The notes beneath the pieces were generated by a model that worked only from the letters and a program-made list of their open reading frames with translations, did no database searches and had not been told where the DNA came from. The position numbers and the translations under genes were made by a program. From Chlamydiia bacterium (GTDB lineage: Bacteria; Chlamydiota; Chlamydiia; Chlamydiales; JAAZZY01), in assembly GCA_014239035.1 (NCBI GenBank), contig JAAZZY010000004.1:1-29510 (forward strand): a stretch of 29,510 nucleotides of DNA. The letters run 5' to 3'. This document shows positions 1 through 7,486 of this stretch, in pieces (positions within the stretch are counted from its first letter, which is position 1; each line of letters opens with the position of its first letter).

Positions 1-467
1 ACTTTGAAAAGCTCATGAACTACTATTCCTGGGTATGACTGATTCATTTGAAGGGCATAGCGAGCTAAAACAGAGGCTTGAAAAACAGACAATAACGTCG
101 CTAAAAGCCTTGTCCAGCGTCCTATTTTTCTTTTTCCAGCTTCTTGATTTTCCTTTACTTCACGTTGTATGCTTGGGATTAAGGCTACAAGCAGCTGAAT
201 AACAATAGATGCCGTAATGTAGGGCATTATACTCAGTGCAACTACAGTCATTTGTCCAAACGCACCACCTGAAAAGATATCTAAGAGCTGAAATAAGTTT
301 TGTCCACCTTTTGTGACAAACTTAAAATAATTTACTGCAAGTTCACCATTTATACCAGGAACAGGTACATAGGATCCTACTCTTACAACCGCTATTAGTA
401 TAGCAGTGTAAATTATCTTTTTCTTAAGGTCAGGAATTGAGTAAATTCGTTTAAATACTTGAAGCAT
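1..467 (-). CDS. secY: SecY, preprotein translocase channel subunit (N-terminal part, cut by window edge)
   Basis: The reading frame is open from an ATG at 467 to the window edge, giving about 155 N-terminal residues of a protein normally about 450 long. I translated it by hand. It begins MLQVFKRIYSIPDLKKKI, followed by TM1 and the periplasmic motif VRVGSYVPVPGIN. Then come the TM2 region (GGAFGQM ... MPYITASIVIQLL) and a charged cytoplasmic loop (REVKENQEAGKRKIGRWTR) leading into TM3. This is the standard SecY start. SecY forms the SecYEG channel in the inner membrane. It follows rplO after 13 bases as the last visible gene of the ribosomal operon, as in most bacteria. The Shine-Dalgarno sequence is weak, so translation may depend on coupling to rplO. 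Confidence 0.95.
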   Translation of the reverse strand, partial: MLQVFKRIYSIPDLKKKIIYTAILIAVVRVGSYVPVPGINGELAVNYFKFVTKGGQNLFQLLDIFSGGAFGQMTVVALSIMPYITASIVIQLLVALIPSIQREVKENQEAGKRKIGRWTRLLATLLSVFQASVLARYALQMNQSYPGIVVHELFK

Positions 468-480
468 TATGCGACACTAT

Positions 481-924
481 CTACTTTACAGTTTTGTATT
501 TGATTTTAGCTGCATCTAATTTTTCAATCGCAGCTTTTGAAAAAGCATTTAGTTCAATTGTAACTTTCTTTGAAAGTTCACCATGAGCTAATAGCTTTAC
601 ACCATTAGTGGTTCCTGAAATAAAGCCTCTTTGCTTCAATGTCTCAAGATTAACTACATCGCCATCGGTAAAGACAGCATCAATTTCTTTAAGGTTGATA
701 TGATCAAGCTTTTTTTGAAATCTAACGTTAGAAAAGCCACGTGTAGGAAGTTTCAAAAAGAACCTCACTCCACCACCTTCATAGGTTAGTCTTCTTTTAT
801 GACCAGATCTAGATCCTGCACCTTTTTGGCCACGACCAGATGTCTTTCCTAGTCCACTTCCTGGACCTCTTCCTAGTCTATTGCGCTTTGGCTTAAGTCT
901 GGCTAATAACGTATCAAGTTTCAT
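481..924 (-). CDS. rplO: 50S ribosomal protein L15
   Basis: This 147-residue protein has the normal L15 length. The N-terminus carries the Gly/Arg-rich rRNA-binding extension RNRLGRGPGSGLGKTSGRGQ (residues about 15-34), followed by GHKRRLTYEGGG and the globular C-terminal domain. L15 is a late assembly protein of the large subunit. Its start lies one base after the stop of rpsE. In most bacteria rpmD (L30) sits between rpsE and rplO, but here there is no room for it; loss of L30 is known in Chlamydia. A GAGAGGA stretch inside the end of rpsE can act as a somewhat distant ribosome binding site. Confidence 0.97.
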   Translation of the reverse strand: MKLDTLLARLKPKRNRLGRGPGSGLGKTSGRGQKGAGSRSGHKRRLTYEGGGVRFFLKLPTRGFSNVRFQKKLDHINLKEIDAVFTDGDVVNLETLKQRGFISGTTNGVKLLAHGELSKKVTIELNAFSKAAIEKLDAAKIKYKTVK

Positions 925-925
925 T

Positions 926-1429
926 TTAAGACATTCCTCTCATTTGCAGACAATCTTCTTTTGATCTAAGTTGGTCTAAAGCTTTAAAAGTAGCGTGAAC
1001 AAGATTAATGGGATTGTTACAGCCTAAACTTTTTGCAACGATGTCTTTAATTCCAGCTAATTCTAAAATAGCACGAACCTTTGAACCTGCAATAATACCT
1101 GTTCCTTCAGGAGCTGGCTTAAGAAGTAGAACTGCACCATCCCAACGAACTATAATTTCATGAGGAATAGTTGTGCCTTTCATTTTTACTGTTAAAATAT
1201 CTCTTTTAGCTGTCTCTGCACCTTTTCTGATAGAATCAGATAGTTCATTTGCCTTGGCAAATCCATAACCTATGTGGCCATCATTATCTCCGACTAAAAT
1301 AAGCGCTGAAAAACTAAATTTGCGTCCACCTTTTAGAACCTTTGCACATCTATTAATGAAGAGTACTTTCTCTTCAAATTCAGTAGAAAAATCTTCAACA
1401 GTCTGCTTACTTTTCTTTTGTCTATTCAT
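926..1429 (-). CDS. rpsE: 30S ribosomal protein S5
   Basis: The 167 residues match the S5 family. An N-terminal double-stranded-RNA-binding-type domain contains EKVLFINRCAKVLKGGRKFS and the GDNDGHIGYGFAKANE loop (residues about 20-65). The C-terminal domain contains KPAPEGTGIIAGSKVRAILE and NPINLVHATFKAL. S5 helps form the mRNA entry site and affects decoding accuracy. AAGAAGAG about 8 bases upstream of the ATG is the ribosome binding site. The gene sits between rplR and rplO in the usual spc order. Confidence 0.97.
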   Translation of the reverse strand: MNRQKKSKQTVEDFSTEFEEKVLFINRCAKVLKGGRKFSFSALILVGDNDGHIGYGFAKANELSDSIRKGAETAKRDILTVKMKGTTIPHEIIVRWDGAVLLLKPAPEGTGIIAGSKVRAILELAGIKDIVAKSLGCNNPINLVHATFKALDQLRSKEDCLQMRGMS

Positions 1430-1447
1430 AATACTCTTCTTTTAATT

Positions 1448-1819
1448 TTATATTTGAACACCGCTCTCGCGCATAGCGTCCGCTAGGGATGCTATTTGTC
1501 CATGGTATTTATTTCCACGTCGGTCTAAGACAGCTTGCTTAATTCCAGCTTCAGAACATTTTGCAGATATCATCTCTGCTAATTTTTTTGCTGATACTTT
1601 ATTAACTGTGCCAGAATGCGTTTTTTTGATTTCCTTATTGAGTGAGCTCATGCTTACTAATGTCTGTCCATTCACATCGTCAATGAGCTGAACAAATAGC
1701 TGTGTATTTGTTTTATTAACACAAATTCTAGGTCTCTGTGCGGTCCCAATAATTTTCTTTCTTATTCTCATTACTCTTTTTTGTTTTCTCTTAAGAGCTT
1801 TAAGATAACTACTATCCAT
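1448..1819 (-). CDS. rplR: 50S ribosomal protein L18
   Basis: The 123-residue protein has a basic N-terminal tail (KALKRKQKRVMRIRKKIIG) and then the L18 core: RPRICVNKTNTQLFVQLID, the SAKKLAEMI helix, and the C-terminal LDRRGNKYHGQIASLADAMR signature. L18 binds 5S rRNA together with L5. The ATG at 1819 is preceded by AAGGA at a 9-base spacing. The order rplF-rplR-rpsE is the standard one. Confidence 0.97.
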   Translation of the reverse strand: MDSSYLKALKRKQKRVMRIRKKIIGTAQRPRICVNKTNTQLFVQLIDDVNGQTLVSMSSLNKEIKKTHSGTVNKVSAKKLAEMISAKCSEAGIKQAVLDRRGNKYHGQIASLADAMRESGVQI

Positions 1820-1834
1820 AATAAATAATCCTTA

Positions 1835-2377
1835 TTATTTTTTAGCTGCGGATTTACCCGCTTTACGTCTTACATATTGACCTACATAATGAACACCCTT
1901 ACCTTTATAAGGTTCTGGTTTTCTCATGTGATGCACTTCTGCAGCAAACTGACCAACCAGCTGCTTGTCAATACCTGAAATTGTTACTAAAACATTTTTC
2001 TCTACTTTTACTTGAAGTCCTTCTGGAATGTCTTTCTTAGTAGGGTGTGAAAAACCAAGTTGCAAGTTTAATTGATTTCCCTGAACTGCTGCTCTATAAC
2101 CAACTCCTTTAAGCTCTAATTGCTTTGAAAACCCCTCTGTAACACCCAAAACCATATTGTTTATCAGTGTTCTATAAAGGCCATGAAACTTGCTTGGGCA
2201 AGTTATAGGATTTTCTATGAGTAAGGTTAATTGCTGAGGTTCTTGGAGAAATTTAATATCTCTCTCAATTTTAAGCTTCAATTGACCTTTTGGGCCTTTT
2301 ATATTAACAACTTTTTGATCAATTTTACATTCAACGCCTTTCGGTAAAATAACTGGTTGCTTACCTAGTTTTGACAT
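1835..2377 (-). CDS. rplF: 50S ribosomal protein L6
   Basis: This 180-residue protein is the normal length for L6, which has two similar alpha/beta domains. The N-terminal domain opens MSKLGKQPVILPKGVE. The C-terminal domain ends with the family signature RKPEPYKGKGVHYVGQYVRR (residues about 152-171), followed by a Lys/Ala tail. L6 lies near the factor-binding centre of the large subunit. A strong AGGAG ribosome binding site lies 8 bases before the ATG. Confidence 0.97.
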   Translation of the reverse strand: MSKLGKQPVILPKGVECKIDQKVVNIKGPKGQLKLKIERDIKFLQEPQQLTLLIENPITCPSKFHGLYRTLINNMVLGVTEGFSKQLELKGVGYRAAVQGNQLNLQLGFSHPTKKDIPEGLQVKVEKNVLVTISGIDKQLVGQFAAEVHHMRKPEPYKGKGVHYVGQYVRRKAGKSAAKK

Positions 2378-2396
2378 TTTTCAATTCTCCTATCCT

Positions 2397-2789
2397 TTAC
2401 CATGCATAGCAGAGTAATTCTCCGCCGACGTTCTTTTTCTTAGCTTCATTGCCATCCATAAGACCTTGAGATGTTGAAACAATATTTATGCCTATACCGC
2501 CTAATACTGTTGGAATCTCAGATGCCTTTACATACTTACGTTGACCTGGAGTGGAGTTGCGAGCAATACGTTGAATAATAGGTTTTCTATTTTCATCATA
2601 TTTCAACGAAATTTTAATATAAGATTTACTGCCTTCTTTAGAGAGCTTATAGTTACCTATAAAACCTTTTGCCTGTAAAATCTTTAAAATTTGTTCCTTC
2701 AACTTTGAATAAGGCGCAATAGTATACTTTTTCTGCGCTTGAGATGCGTTTCTTATTCTAGTTAGTAAATCTGCTATTGGATCACTCAT
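2397..2789 (-). CDS. rpsH: 30S ribosomal protein S8
   Basis: The 130 residues show S8 end to end: SDPIADLLTRIRNASQAQKK at the start, the central variable beta region, the TPGQRKYV turn, GGIGINIVSTSQGLMDGNEA, and the C-terminal GGELLCYAW. S8 binds the central domain of 16S rRNA; in E. coli it also represses its own operon by binding mRNA. The ATG overlaps the TGA of rplE by four bases (ATGA), which indicates translational coupling. In most bacteria rpsN (S14) lies between rplE and rpsH. It is absent here, as in Chlamydia, where rpsN is elsewhere. Confidence 0.97.
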   Translation of the reverse strand: MSDPIADLLTRIRNASQAQKKYTIAPYSKLKEQILKILQAKGFIGNYKLSKEGSKSYIKISLKYDENRKPIIQRIARNSTPGQRKYVKASEIPTVLGGIGINIVSTSQGLMDGNEAKKKNVGGELLCYAW

Positions 2790-3334
2790 TCTTTATCTTC
2801 CTTTTTGAAAGGTATTCCCATTTCTTTTAATAATTCATAACATTCTGCATCTGTCGGAGCAGATGTTACAAATGTTATATGCATACCCTGAGCTCTCTTT
2901 ACTTTATCAAGATTCAATTCAGGGAAGATTTGCTGGTCATCAATACCTAATGAGTAGTTACCTCGACCATCACACTTTGTGTTAAAACCTCTAAAGTCAC
3001 GAATGCGCGGAGCAATTATGTGAACAAAGCGATAAATGAAATCATACATCCTTTGACCTCTAATAGTTACTTTCAAGCCAACTCCTTGGCCTTCACGTAA
3101 CTTGAAGTTAGATATAGATAACTTTGCTTTTGTGATCACAGGTTTTTGTCCTGAAATCATTGTCAGCTCATTGATACAGTCTTGAATAGCGTTCTTATCT
3201 TTAAGAGCGTCTGCAATTCCCATATTGATGACTACTTTCTTCATCTTGGGTACTTGCATAATGTTCTTGTAGTTAAACTTCTTTTTAAGATTATCTACAA
3301 TCTGAGTTTTATATGTTTCCGTTAAAGTTGTCAT
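2786..3334 (-). CDS. rplE: 50S ribosomal protein L5
   Basis: The 182-residue L5 contains MQVPKMKKVVINMGIADALKD, the 5S-rRNA-binding segment ISGQKPVITKAKLSISNFKL, then LREGQGVGLKVTIRGQRMYD and RDFRGFNTKCDGRGNYSLGI, and a C-terminal IPFKKEDKE. L5 links 5S rRNA to the P-site tRNA. GAAGGA lies close upstream of the ATG. The stop codon overlaps the start of rpsH. Confidence 0.97.
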   Translation of the reverse strand: MTTLTETYKTQIVDNLKKKFNYKNIMQVPKMKKVVINMGIADALKDKNAIQDCINELTMISGQKPVITKAKLSISNFKLREGQGVGLKVTIRGQRMYDFIYRFVHIIAPRIRDFRGFNTKCDGRGNYSLGIDDQQIFPELNLDKVKRAQGMHITFVTSAPTDAECYELLKEMGIPFKKEDKE

Positions 3335-3346
3335 ATCCTTCTCTAT

Positions 3347-3694
3347 CTACTTCTTTTTTGCATTGCTCTGCTTTAAAATATTTCTATAAACTTTTGTCTT
3401 GCCACCTACTGAGTAAACAAGCTCTTTTTTACTATCTTTACCAGTAACAAGTTTGACCTTAATTTTCGGGTCCCCTTCTACACAAAGCCTAACATTAGAA
3501 ATGTTAATTGGCTTTTCAATTTGAAGTATTTGTCCAACCTTGTTTTGACCTTGAGGCTTCATATGTTTTTTTCTAACATTAATGCCTTTAATTAAGATTC
3601 TGTCTTTGCTCTTTGCAATTACTTCACCTGTCTTACCTTTGTCATTACCTGCAGTTACTACTACATTGTCGCCTGATCTTATCCACTTACTCAT
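3347..3694 (-). CDS. rplX: 50S ribosomal protein L24
   Basis: The 115-residue protein begins with the KOW motif, IRSGDNVVVTAGNDKGKTGE (residues 5-24), followed by the L24 segment INVRKKHMKPQGQNKVGQI. It ends in a basic tail. L24 is an assembly-initiating protein near the 5' end of 23S rRNA. GAGGA lies 7 bases upstream of the ATG. It sits between rplN and rplE, with gaps of 12-14 bases. Confidence 0.97.
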   Translation of the reverse strand: MSKWIRSGDNVVVTAGNDKGKTGEVIAKSKDRILIKGINVRKKHMKPQGQNKVGQILQIEKPINISNVRLCVEGDPKIKVKLVTGKDSKKELVYSVGGKTKVYRNILKQSNAKKK

Positions 3695-3708
3695 TGGTCT
3701 TCCTCTTT

Positions 3709-4077
3709 TTAAATGACTTCCGGTGCTAATGAACTAATTTTTAAATAGCCTTTATCTCTTACTTCCCTTGCAACAGGACCAAAAATTCTTGTTCCTTTAG
3801 GGTTTCCTTTGTCATCAATAATCACGCAACTATTGGTGTCAAATCTTAGTTTCGATCCATCTTTGCGTTTAATATAACTTTTAGATCTAACAACTACAGC
3901 TTTAACAACTGACCCTTTTTTTGCAGATGCTCCTGGTTGAGATTCCTTAACGGAGCAGATTATAATATCTCCAACTCCAGCATATCTTCTTCTAGATCCA
4001 CCCAGAACCTTGAAACATTTCACACGCTTTGCGCCTGTATTATCTGCTACTTTTAATTCCGATTCTTGCTGCAACAT
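3709..4077 (-). CDS. rplN: 50S ribosomal protein L14
   Basis: The 122-residue protein is exactly the usual L14 length and starts directly with MLQQESELKVADNTGAKRV. The family signature follows (GGSRRRYAGVGDIIICSVKE), then GSVVKAVVVRSKSYIKRKDG and a C-terminal GPVAREVRDKGYLKISSLAP. L14 forms part of the subunit interface and is the usual target of the RsfS silencing factor. AAGGAAC lies about 10 bases upstream of the ATG. Confidence 0.97.
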   Translation of the reverse strand: MLQQESELKVADNTGAKRVKCFKVLGGSRRRYAGVGDIIICSVKESQPGASAKKGSVVKAVVVRSKSYIKRKDGSKLRFDTNSCVIIDDKGNPKGTRIFGPVAREVRDKGYLKISSLAPEVI

Positions 4078-4078
4078 T

Positions 4079-4351
4079 TTAGTTAGTTCCTTCTAATTTT
4101 TTCACAACGTTCCATCTTTTACTCTTCGAGTAAGGACGGCATTCTTTAATAAGAACCTTATCGCCAGTTTGTAGAGTATTAGATTCATCATGTGCGTAGT
4201 ATTTTTTACCTCTGGTAATCACCTTATTATATTTAGGGTGAGCAAAGGTTCTATTAACGTTTACAACGACTGTTTTTTCCATTTTATCAGAAAGCACTGT
4301 CCCTTCTTTTTCTCGTCTTTGACCTCGAGTTGCTTCAGCTTGATTTTGCAT
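4079..4351 (-). CDS. rpsQ: 30S ribosomal protein S17
   Basis: The 90 residues form the S17 OB-fold: KEGTVLSDKMEKTVVVNVNR, FAHPKYNKVITRGKKYYAHD and TGDKVLIKECRPYSKSKRW. S17 is a primary 16S rRNA binding protein. The N-terminus (MQNQAEATRGQRREKE) is slightly longer than in many bacteria. An AGGG about 11 bases upstream is the only visible ribosome binding site. The gene starts three bases after rpmC ends and stops one base before rplN begins. Confidence 0.96.
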   Translation of the reverse strand: MQNQAEATRGQRREKEGTVLSDKMEKTVVVNVNRTFAHPKYNKVITRGKKYYAHDESNTLQTGDKVLIKECRPYSKSKRWNVVKKLEGTN

Positions 4352-4354
4352 GCT

Positions 4355-4570
4355 TTAAGACCCTTTTGTTTCAGATTTAATTTGATTGATTTGAGTAAGA
4401 GCTCGAGCCATATCCTTACGATATTTACACAATAGATGCGGCTGATCAAGTTTCCTGTTTAATCTGAACTCATTTCGAATTTCAAACAACTTTTTCGATG
4501 CTTCATTGTACTGCAACTTTAGTTCTTCTTGAGTACTTTCAGAAGGTTTTTTTTCTATTTTCTTAGCCAT
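4355..4570 (-). CDS. rpmC: 50S ribosomal protein L29
   Basis: The 71 residues form a two-helix protein with the L29 pattern: STQEELKLQYNEASKKLFEI, then LNRKLDQPHLLCKYRKDMAR, then ALTQINQIKSE. L29 lies beside the peptide exit tunnel, where trigger factor and SRP dock together with L23. AAGGA six bases upstream of the ATG gives a clear ribosome binding site. Confidence 0.95.
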   Translation of the reverse strand: MAKKIEKKPSESTQEELKLQYNEASKKLFEIRNEFRLNRKLDQPHLLCKYRKDMARALTQINQIKSETKGS

Positions 4571-4582
4571 AACTATCCTTAT

Positions 4583-5002
4583 TTATACCCGCTCTACTCT
4601 TTCTACAAATCTTGTTCTTACGCCCAGTTTTGCAGAAGCACGTCCTAGTGCTTGCTGAGCTATTTCTCTAGGTACATTTGCTACTTCAAAGAGAATCCTT
4701 CCTGGTCTAACTACAGCAACCCACTTATCAACAGATCCTTTACCTTTACCCATACGAACTTCAGCAGGTTTTTTTGTAACAGGCTTATCTGGAAAAATCC
4801 TTATCCAAACTTTACCTCTTCTTTGGAAGAAGCGGTTAATGGCGATTCTACAAGCTTCAATTTGGGTATTTGTAATATGTCCTCTATCAAGAACCTGAAT
4901 ACCAAAGTCTCCAAAGTCTACGAAGTTTCCACCCTTACTTAATCCAGTCTTCTTTCCCTTTTGCTGCTTTCTATATTTAGTTTTCTTTGGCAGTAAGGCC
5001 AT
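4583..5002 (-). CDS. rplP: 50S ribosomal protein L16
   Basis: The 139-residue L16 opens MALLPKKTKYRKQQKGKKTG and contains the signature region EACRIAINRFFQRRGKVWIR, KPAEVRMGKGKGSVDKWVAV and VRPGRILFEVANVP. L16 organises the A-site tRNA elbow region and is needed for peptidyl transfer activity. AGGAG lies 7 bases upstream of the start. The gene follows rpsC after one base. Confidence 0.97.
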   Translation of the reverse strand: MALLPKKTKYRKQQKGKKTGLSKGGNFVDFGDFGIQVLDRGHITNTQIEACRIAINRFFQRRGKVWIRIFPDKPVTKKPAEVRMGKGKGSVDKWVAVVRPGRILFEVANVPREIAQQALGRASAKLGVRTRFVERVERV

Positions 5003-5003
5003 T

Positions 5004-5651
5004 TTATGCTCCTGTTTTCTCTAGTAGAATTTCTTCACCTCGATGAACCCAAACTTTAATCCCGATTGTGCCATAGGTTGTTTCAGCTCTTGCAGCAGAA
5101 TAATCAATATCTGCCTTAATGGTATGTAAAGGGATAGACCCTTCTTTGTACCATTCGCTTCTAGCAATTTCAGCACCACCTAGTCTACCTGAAATCTGAA
5201 CTTTAATTCCGTTACAACCAGCATCTCTAGATGTCTGTATTGCTTTCTTTAAGGCTTTTCTAAAAGCAACACGTCTCTCGATTTGCTTTGCAATACCTTG
5301 AGCAACTAAGTGTGCATCTAAATCAGGTCTTTTGATCTCTTCCACTTCGATCCAAACATCCTTCCCAGTTAGTTTGTTAAGCTCTTTCTTTAGAATATCA
5401 ATCTCAGCACCTTTCTTACCAATCACAAGTCCAGGCCTGGCAGTGTGGATTGTCACTTCAATCTTTCCACTCATTCTTTTGATGAGAAATTTTGATGATC
5501 CTTCACAGCTACTTTTCTTTTTAAGAAATTTTCTAATTTTAAAATCCTCAATGAGGAGATTTCCATACTCTTTGCTATTTGCAAACCAAACAGAACGCCA
5601 CTTTTTGTTCCGAACTAATCTAAATCCTATTGGACAGACTTTCTGACCCAT
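5004..5651 (-). CDS. rpsC: 30S ribosomal protein S3
   Basis: The 215 residues open MGQKVCPIGFRLVRNKKWRS. They contain the KH RNA-binding motif RPGLVIGKKGAEIDILKKEL (residues about 72-91) and the C-terminal S3 domain GIKVQISGRLGGAEIARSEW, HTIKADIDYSAARAETTYG and IGIKVWVHRGEEI. S3 lines the mRNA entry tunnel. It lacks the long C-terminal tail seen in some bacteria. A strong AAGGAGT ribosome binding site lies six bases before the ATG. Confidence 0.97.
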   Translation of the reverse strand: MGQKVCPIGFRLVRNKKWRSVWFANSKEYGNLLIEDFKIRKFLKKKSSCEGSSKFLIKRMSGKIEVTIHTARPGLVIGKKGAEIDILKKELNKLTGKDVWIEVEEIKRPDLDAHLVAQGIAKQIERRVAFRKALKKAIQTSRDAGCNGIKVQISGRLGGAEIARSEWYKEGSIPLHTIKADIDYSAARAETTYGTIGIKVWVHRGEEILLEKTGA

Positions 5652-5654
5652 TAA

Positions 5655-6002
5655 TTACTCCTTACCTGTTCCTACTACGATCGTAAAATGACTCATCCTT
5701 TTTAGGATAGGTGAACGACCGCCTTTATTTCTTGCCTTTGCCCTTTTCAGTCTTGGGCCTTCATCCACTCTTACTTCCAGAATTTTCATTTCTTCTCTTT
5801 TTGCGTCGTGCTGCATTTCTAAATTTGCTACAGCGCTGTCTAATGTTTTTTTAAACATTCTTCCAGCTTTTAAACCGCTAAACTGCAATTGAGCTTTTGC
5901 TTCAATAACAGGCATTCCACGAATAACATTGGCCACTAGTCTAGCTTTAAGTGGACTAATTCTTAAGTATTTTGATTTTGCTTGCGCTTGCTGCATGTTC
6001 AT
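5655..6002 (-). CDS. rplV: 50S ribosomal protein L22
   Basis: The 115-residue L22 has the N-terminal AKSKYLRISPLKARLVANVI and the FKKTLDSAVANLEMQHD helix. The hairpin that reaches into the exit tunnel (RVDEGPRLKRAKARNKGGRS) is followed by ILKRMSHFTIVV. Two ATG codons two residues apart (6002 and 5996) are both possible starts. AAGAGAGA upstream sits very close to the first and fits the second at least as well. Confidence 0.96.
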   Translation of the reverse strand: MNMQQAQAKSKYLRISPLKARLVANVIRGMPVIEAKAQLQFSGLKAGRMFKKTLDSAVANLEMQHDAKREEMKILEVRVDEGPRLKRAKARNKGGRSPILKRMSHFTIVVGTGKE

Positions 6003-6012
6003 TCTCTCTTAA

Positions 6013-6273
6013 TTACTTTTTTTGGTGACCTTTGAAAATTCGAGTTGGGGAAAACTCACCAAGTCTATGCCCGACCATGTTCTCAGAAACAAAAACTGAT
6101 AAAAACTTTTTACCATTATGCACTTCAAAAGTGTGTCCGACCATTTCTGGTAAAATCATAGATCGTCTAGACCAAGTCTTGATAGCTTTCTTAGTGCCGA
6201 TTTGATTTTGATCTTGTACTTTCTTGATCAGGTGGTGGTCAACAAATGGACCTTTTTTTAGAGATCTTCCCAT
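6013..6273 (-). CDS. rpsS: 30S ribosomal protein S19
   Basis: The 86-residue S19 begins MGRSLKKGPFVDHHLIKKV and has the family signatures IKTWSRRSMILPEMVGHTF and VSENMVGHRLGEFSPTRIF. It sits in the head of the small subunit and pairs with S13 at the A-site side. AGGAA lies 8 bases upstream of the ATG. It stands in the usual position between rplB and rplV. Confidence 0.97.
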   Translation of the reverse strand: MGRSLKKGPFVDHHLIKKVQDQNQIGTKKAIKTWSRRSMILPEMVGHTFEVHNGKKFLSVFVSENMVGHRLGEFSPTRIFKGHQKK

Positions 6274-6282
6274 TTATAATTC

Positions 6283-7128
6283 CTATTTTTTTCTACGATC
6301 TTTAATGATCAATCTAGTAGATTTCTTTTTCGAACGAGTTTTGTATCCTTTAGCTTGCACTCCCCATGGTGATCTTGGAATGTAACTATTCTGTCTTCCT
6401 TCTCCACCACCGTGCGGGTGATCAACCGGGTTCATCGCTGTTCCTCTGACTGTTGGTCGAATCCCTTTCCAGCGGTTACGCCCTGCTTTACCTTCTATTC
6501 TAAGAGAGTGCTCTGCGTTAGACAAAGCACCGAGAGTTGCCTTGCAATTTGCTAAGACCATTCTTACTTCGCCTGAAGGCATTTTCAAAGTAGCATATTC
6601 AGAAGTTCTAGCCATAAGCTGTGCAGATGATCCAGCTGAACGAATTAATTGTCCGCCACGCCCTGGGTGCATTTCAACATTATGTACTATAGATCCGAGA
6701 GGCATATGACTAAGTCTTAAGCAACAGCCTACATTGAAAGGCCCTTCTGTTTGAGTTGCAACAGTTGCTCCAACTTTTAATCCTTGAGGTGCAAGAATAT
6801 ACCTTTTTTCGCCATCGACATAGTTTAAAAGAGCAATATGCGCTGAACGGTTTGGATCATACTCTATAGATGCAACTTTTGCAGGAATATTTTCCTTGTC
6901 TCTTTTAAAGTCGATAATTCTATATTGCCTTTTGTGCCCACCACCCTTGTGACGGCAGGTGATATGGCCATTATTGTTTCTTCCGTTAGTTCTTCTTTTG
7001 GATTCGAGTAACTTCTTGGTAGGTTTAACTAAAGCTTTTTTCGAAGGGCTTCTTTTAGTTAATTCATCATTACTCGGAAGAACAAGCCTTCTCTGTCCAG
7101 GAGTTATAGGTCGATATTTCTTAGGCAT
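6283..7128 (-). CDS. rplB: 50S ribosomal protein L2
   Basis: The 281-residue L2 is full length. The N-terminal OB-fold includes TCRHKGGGHKRQYRIIDFKR and ASIEYDPNRSAHIALLNY. The SH3-like domain follows, then the conserved MNPVDHPHGGGEGRQ loop (residues about 231-245) whose His contacts the peptidyl-transferase region, and a basic C-terminus. AAAGGAA lies six bases upstream of the ATG. L2 is essential for subunit association and peptidyl transfer. Confidence 0.98.
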   Translation of the reverse strand: MPKKYRPITPGQRRLVLPSNDELTKRSPSKKALVKPTKKLLESKRRTNGRNNNGHITCRHKGGGHKRQYRIIDFKRDKENIPAKVASIEYDPNRSAHIALLNYVDGEKRYILAPQGLKVGATVATQTEGPFNVGCCLRLSHMPLGSIVHNVEMHPGRGGQLIRSAGSSAQLMARTSEYATLKMPSGEVRMVLANCKATLGALSNAEHSLRIEGKAGRNRWKGIRPTVRGTAMNPVDHPHGGGEGRQNSYIPRSPWGVQAKGYKTRSKKKSTRLIIKDRRKK

Positions 7129-7138
7129 ACTATTTCCT

Positions 7139-7486
7139 TTATTCTATGATATCTCCAACCTCAAGAGAGACAATTGCTTTCTTGATAGAGGCTGTTTTTC
7201 CATATTTAAACTTTCCACGAATTCGCTTGCGCTTTGGCTTAATTGTAATTGTGTTTACGCCAACAACTTTAACTTTTTTATCGGCATAAATTTGCTCAAT
7301 AGCAGCGGCAATTTGGGTCTTTGTGGCTGTTTTGTGCACCAAAAACACATATTTTGGAGTTTGGCATTTTTTAGAGCAAACATTGCTCTCACTTCTGTGT
7401 AACTCTTGTAGCATCATAGTTTTTTCTGTGATGTGTCGAGACTTTACAACTTGATAGGGGTTCATTTCACCTAGATACTTACTCAT
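7139..7486 (-). CDS. rplW: 50S ribosomal protein L23
   Basis: The 115 residues fit L23: VVKSRHITEKTMML near the start, KYVFLVHKTATKTQIAAAIE, a VNTITIKPKRKRIRGKFKYG loop and a C-terminal KKAIVSLEVG. L23 flanks the tunnel exit and docks trigger factor and SRP. An insertion after the first helix (residues about 30-44) carries Cys37 and Cys41; chlamydial L23 proteins are longer than most at this point. The first ATG overlaps the rplD stop by one base (TAATG). A second ATG at 7465, which would give MNPYQVVKSRH, is an alternative start preceded closely by AGGTG. Confidence 0.95.
   Translation of the reverse strand: MSKYLGEMNPYQVVKSRHITEKTMMLQELHRSESNVCSKKCQTPKYVFLVHKTATKTQIAAAIEQIYADKKVKVVGVNTITIKPKRKRIRGKFKYGKTASIKKAIVSLEVGDIIE

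Noticed and set aside
6959..7402. Plus-strand open frame of 147 codons opposite rplB and rplW
   Set aside because: It is the antisense shadow of two certain ribosomal genes and has no start signal; the same holds for the other plus-strand frames inside the ribosomal operon.
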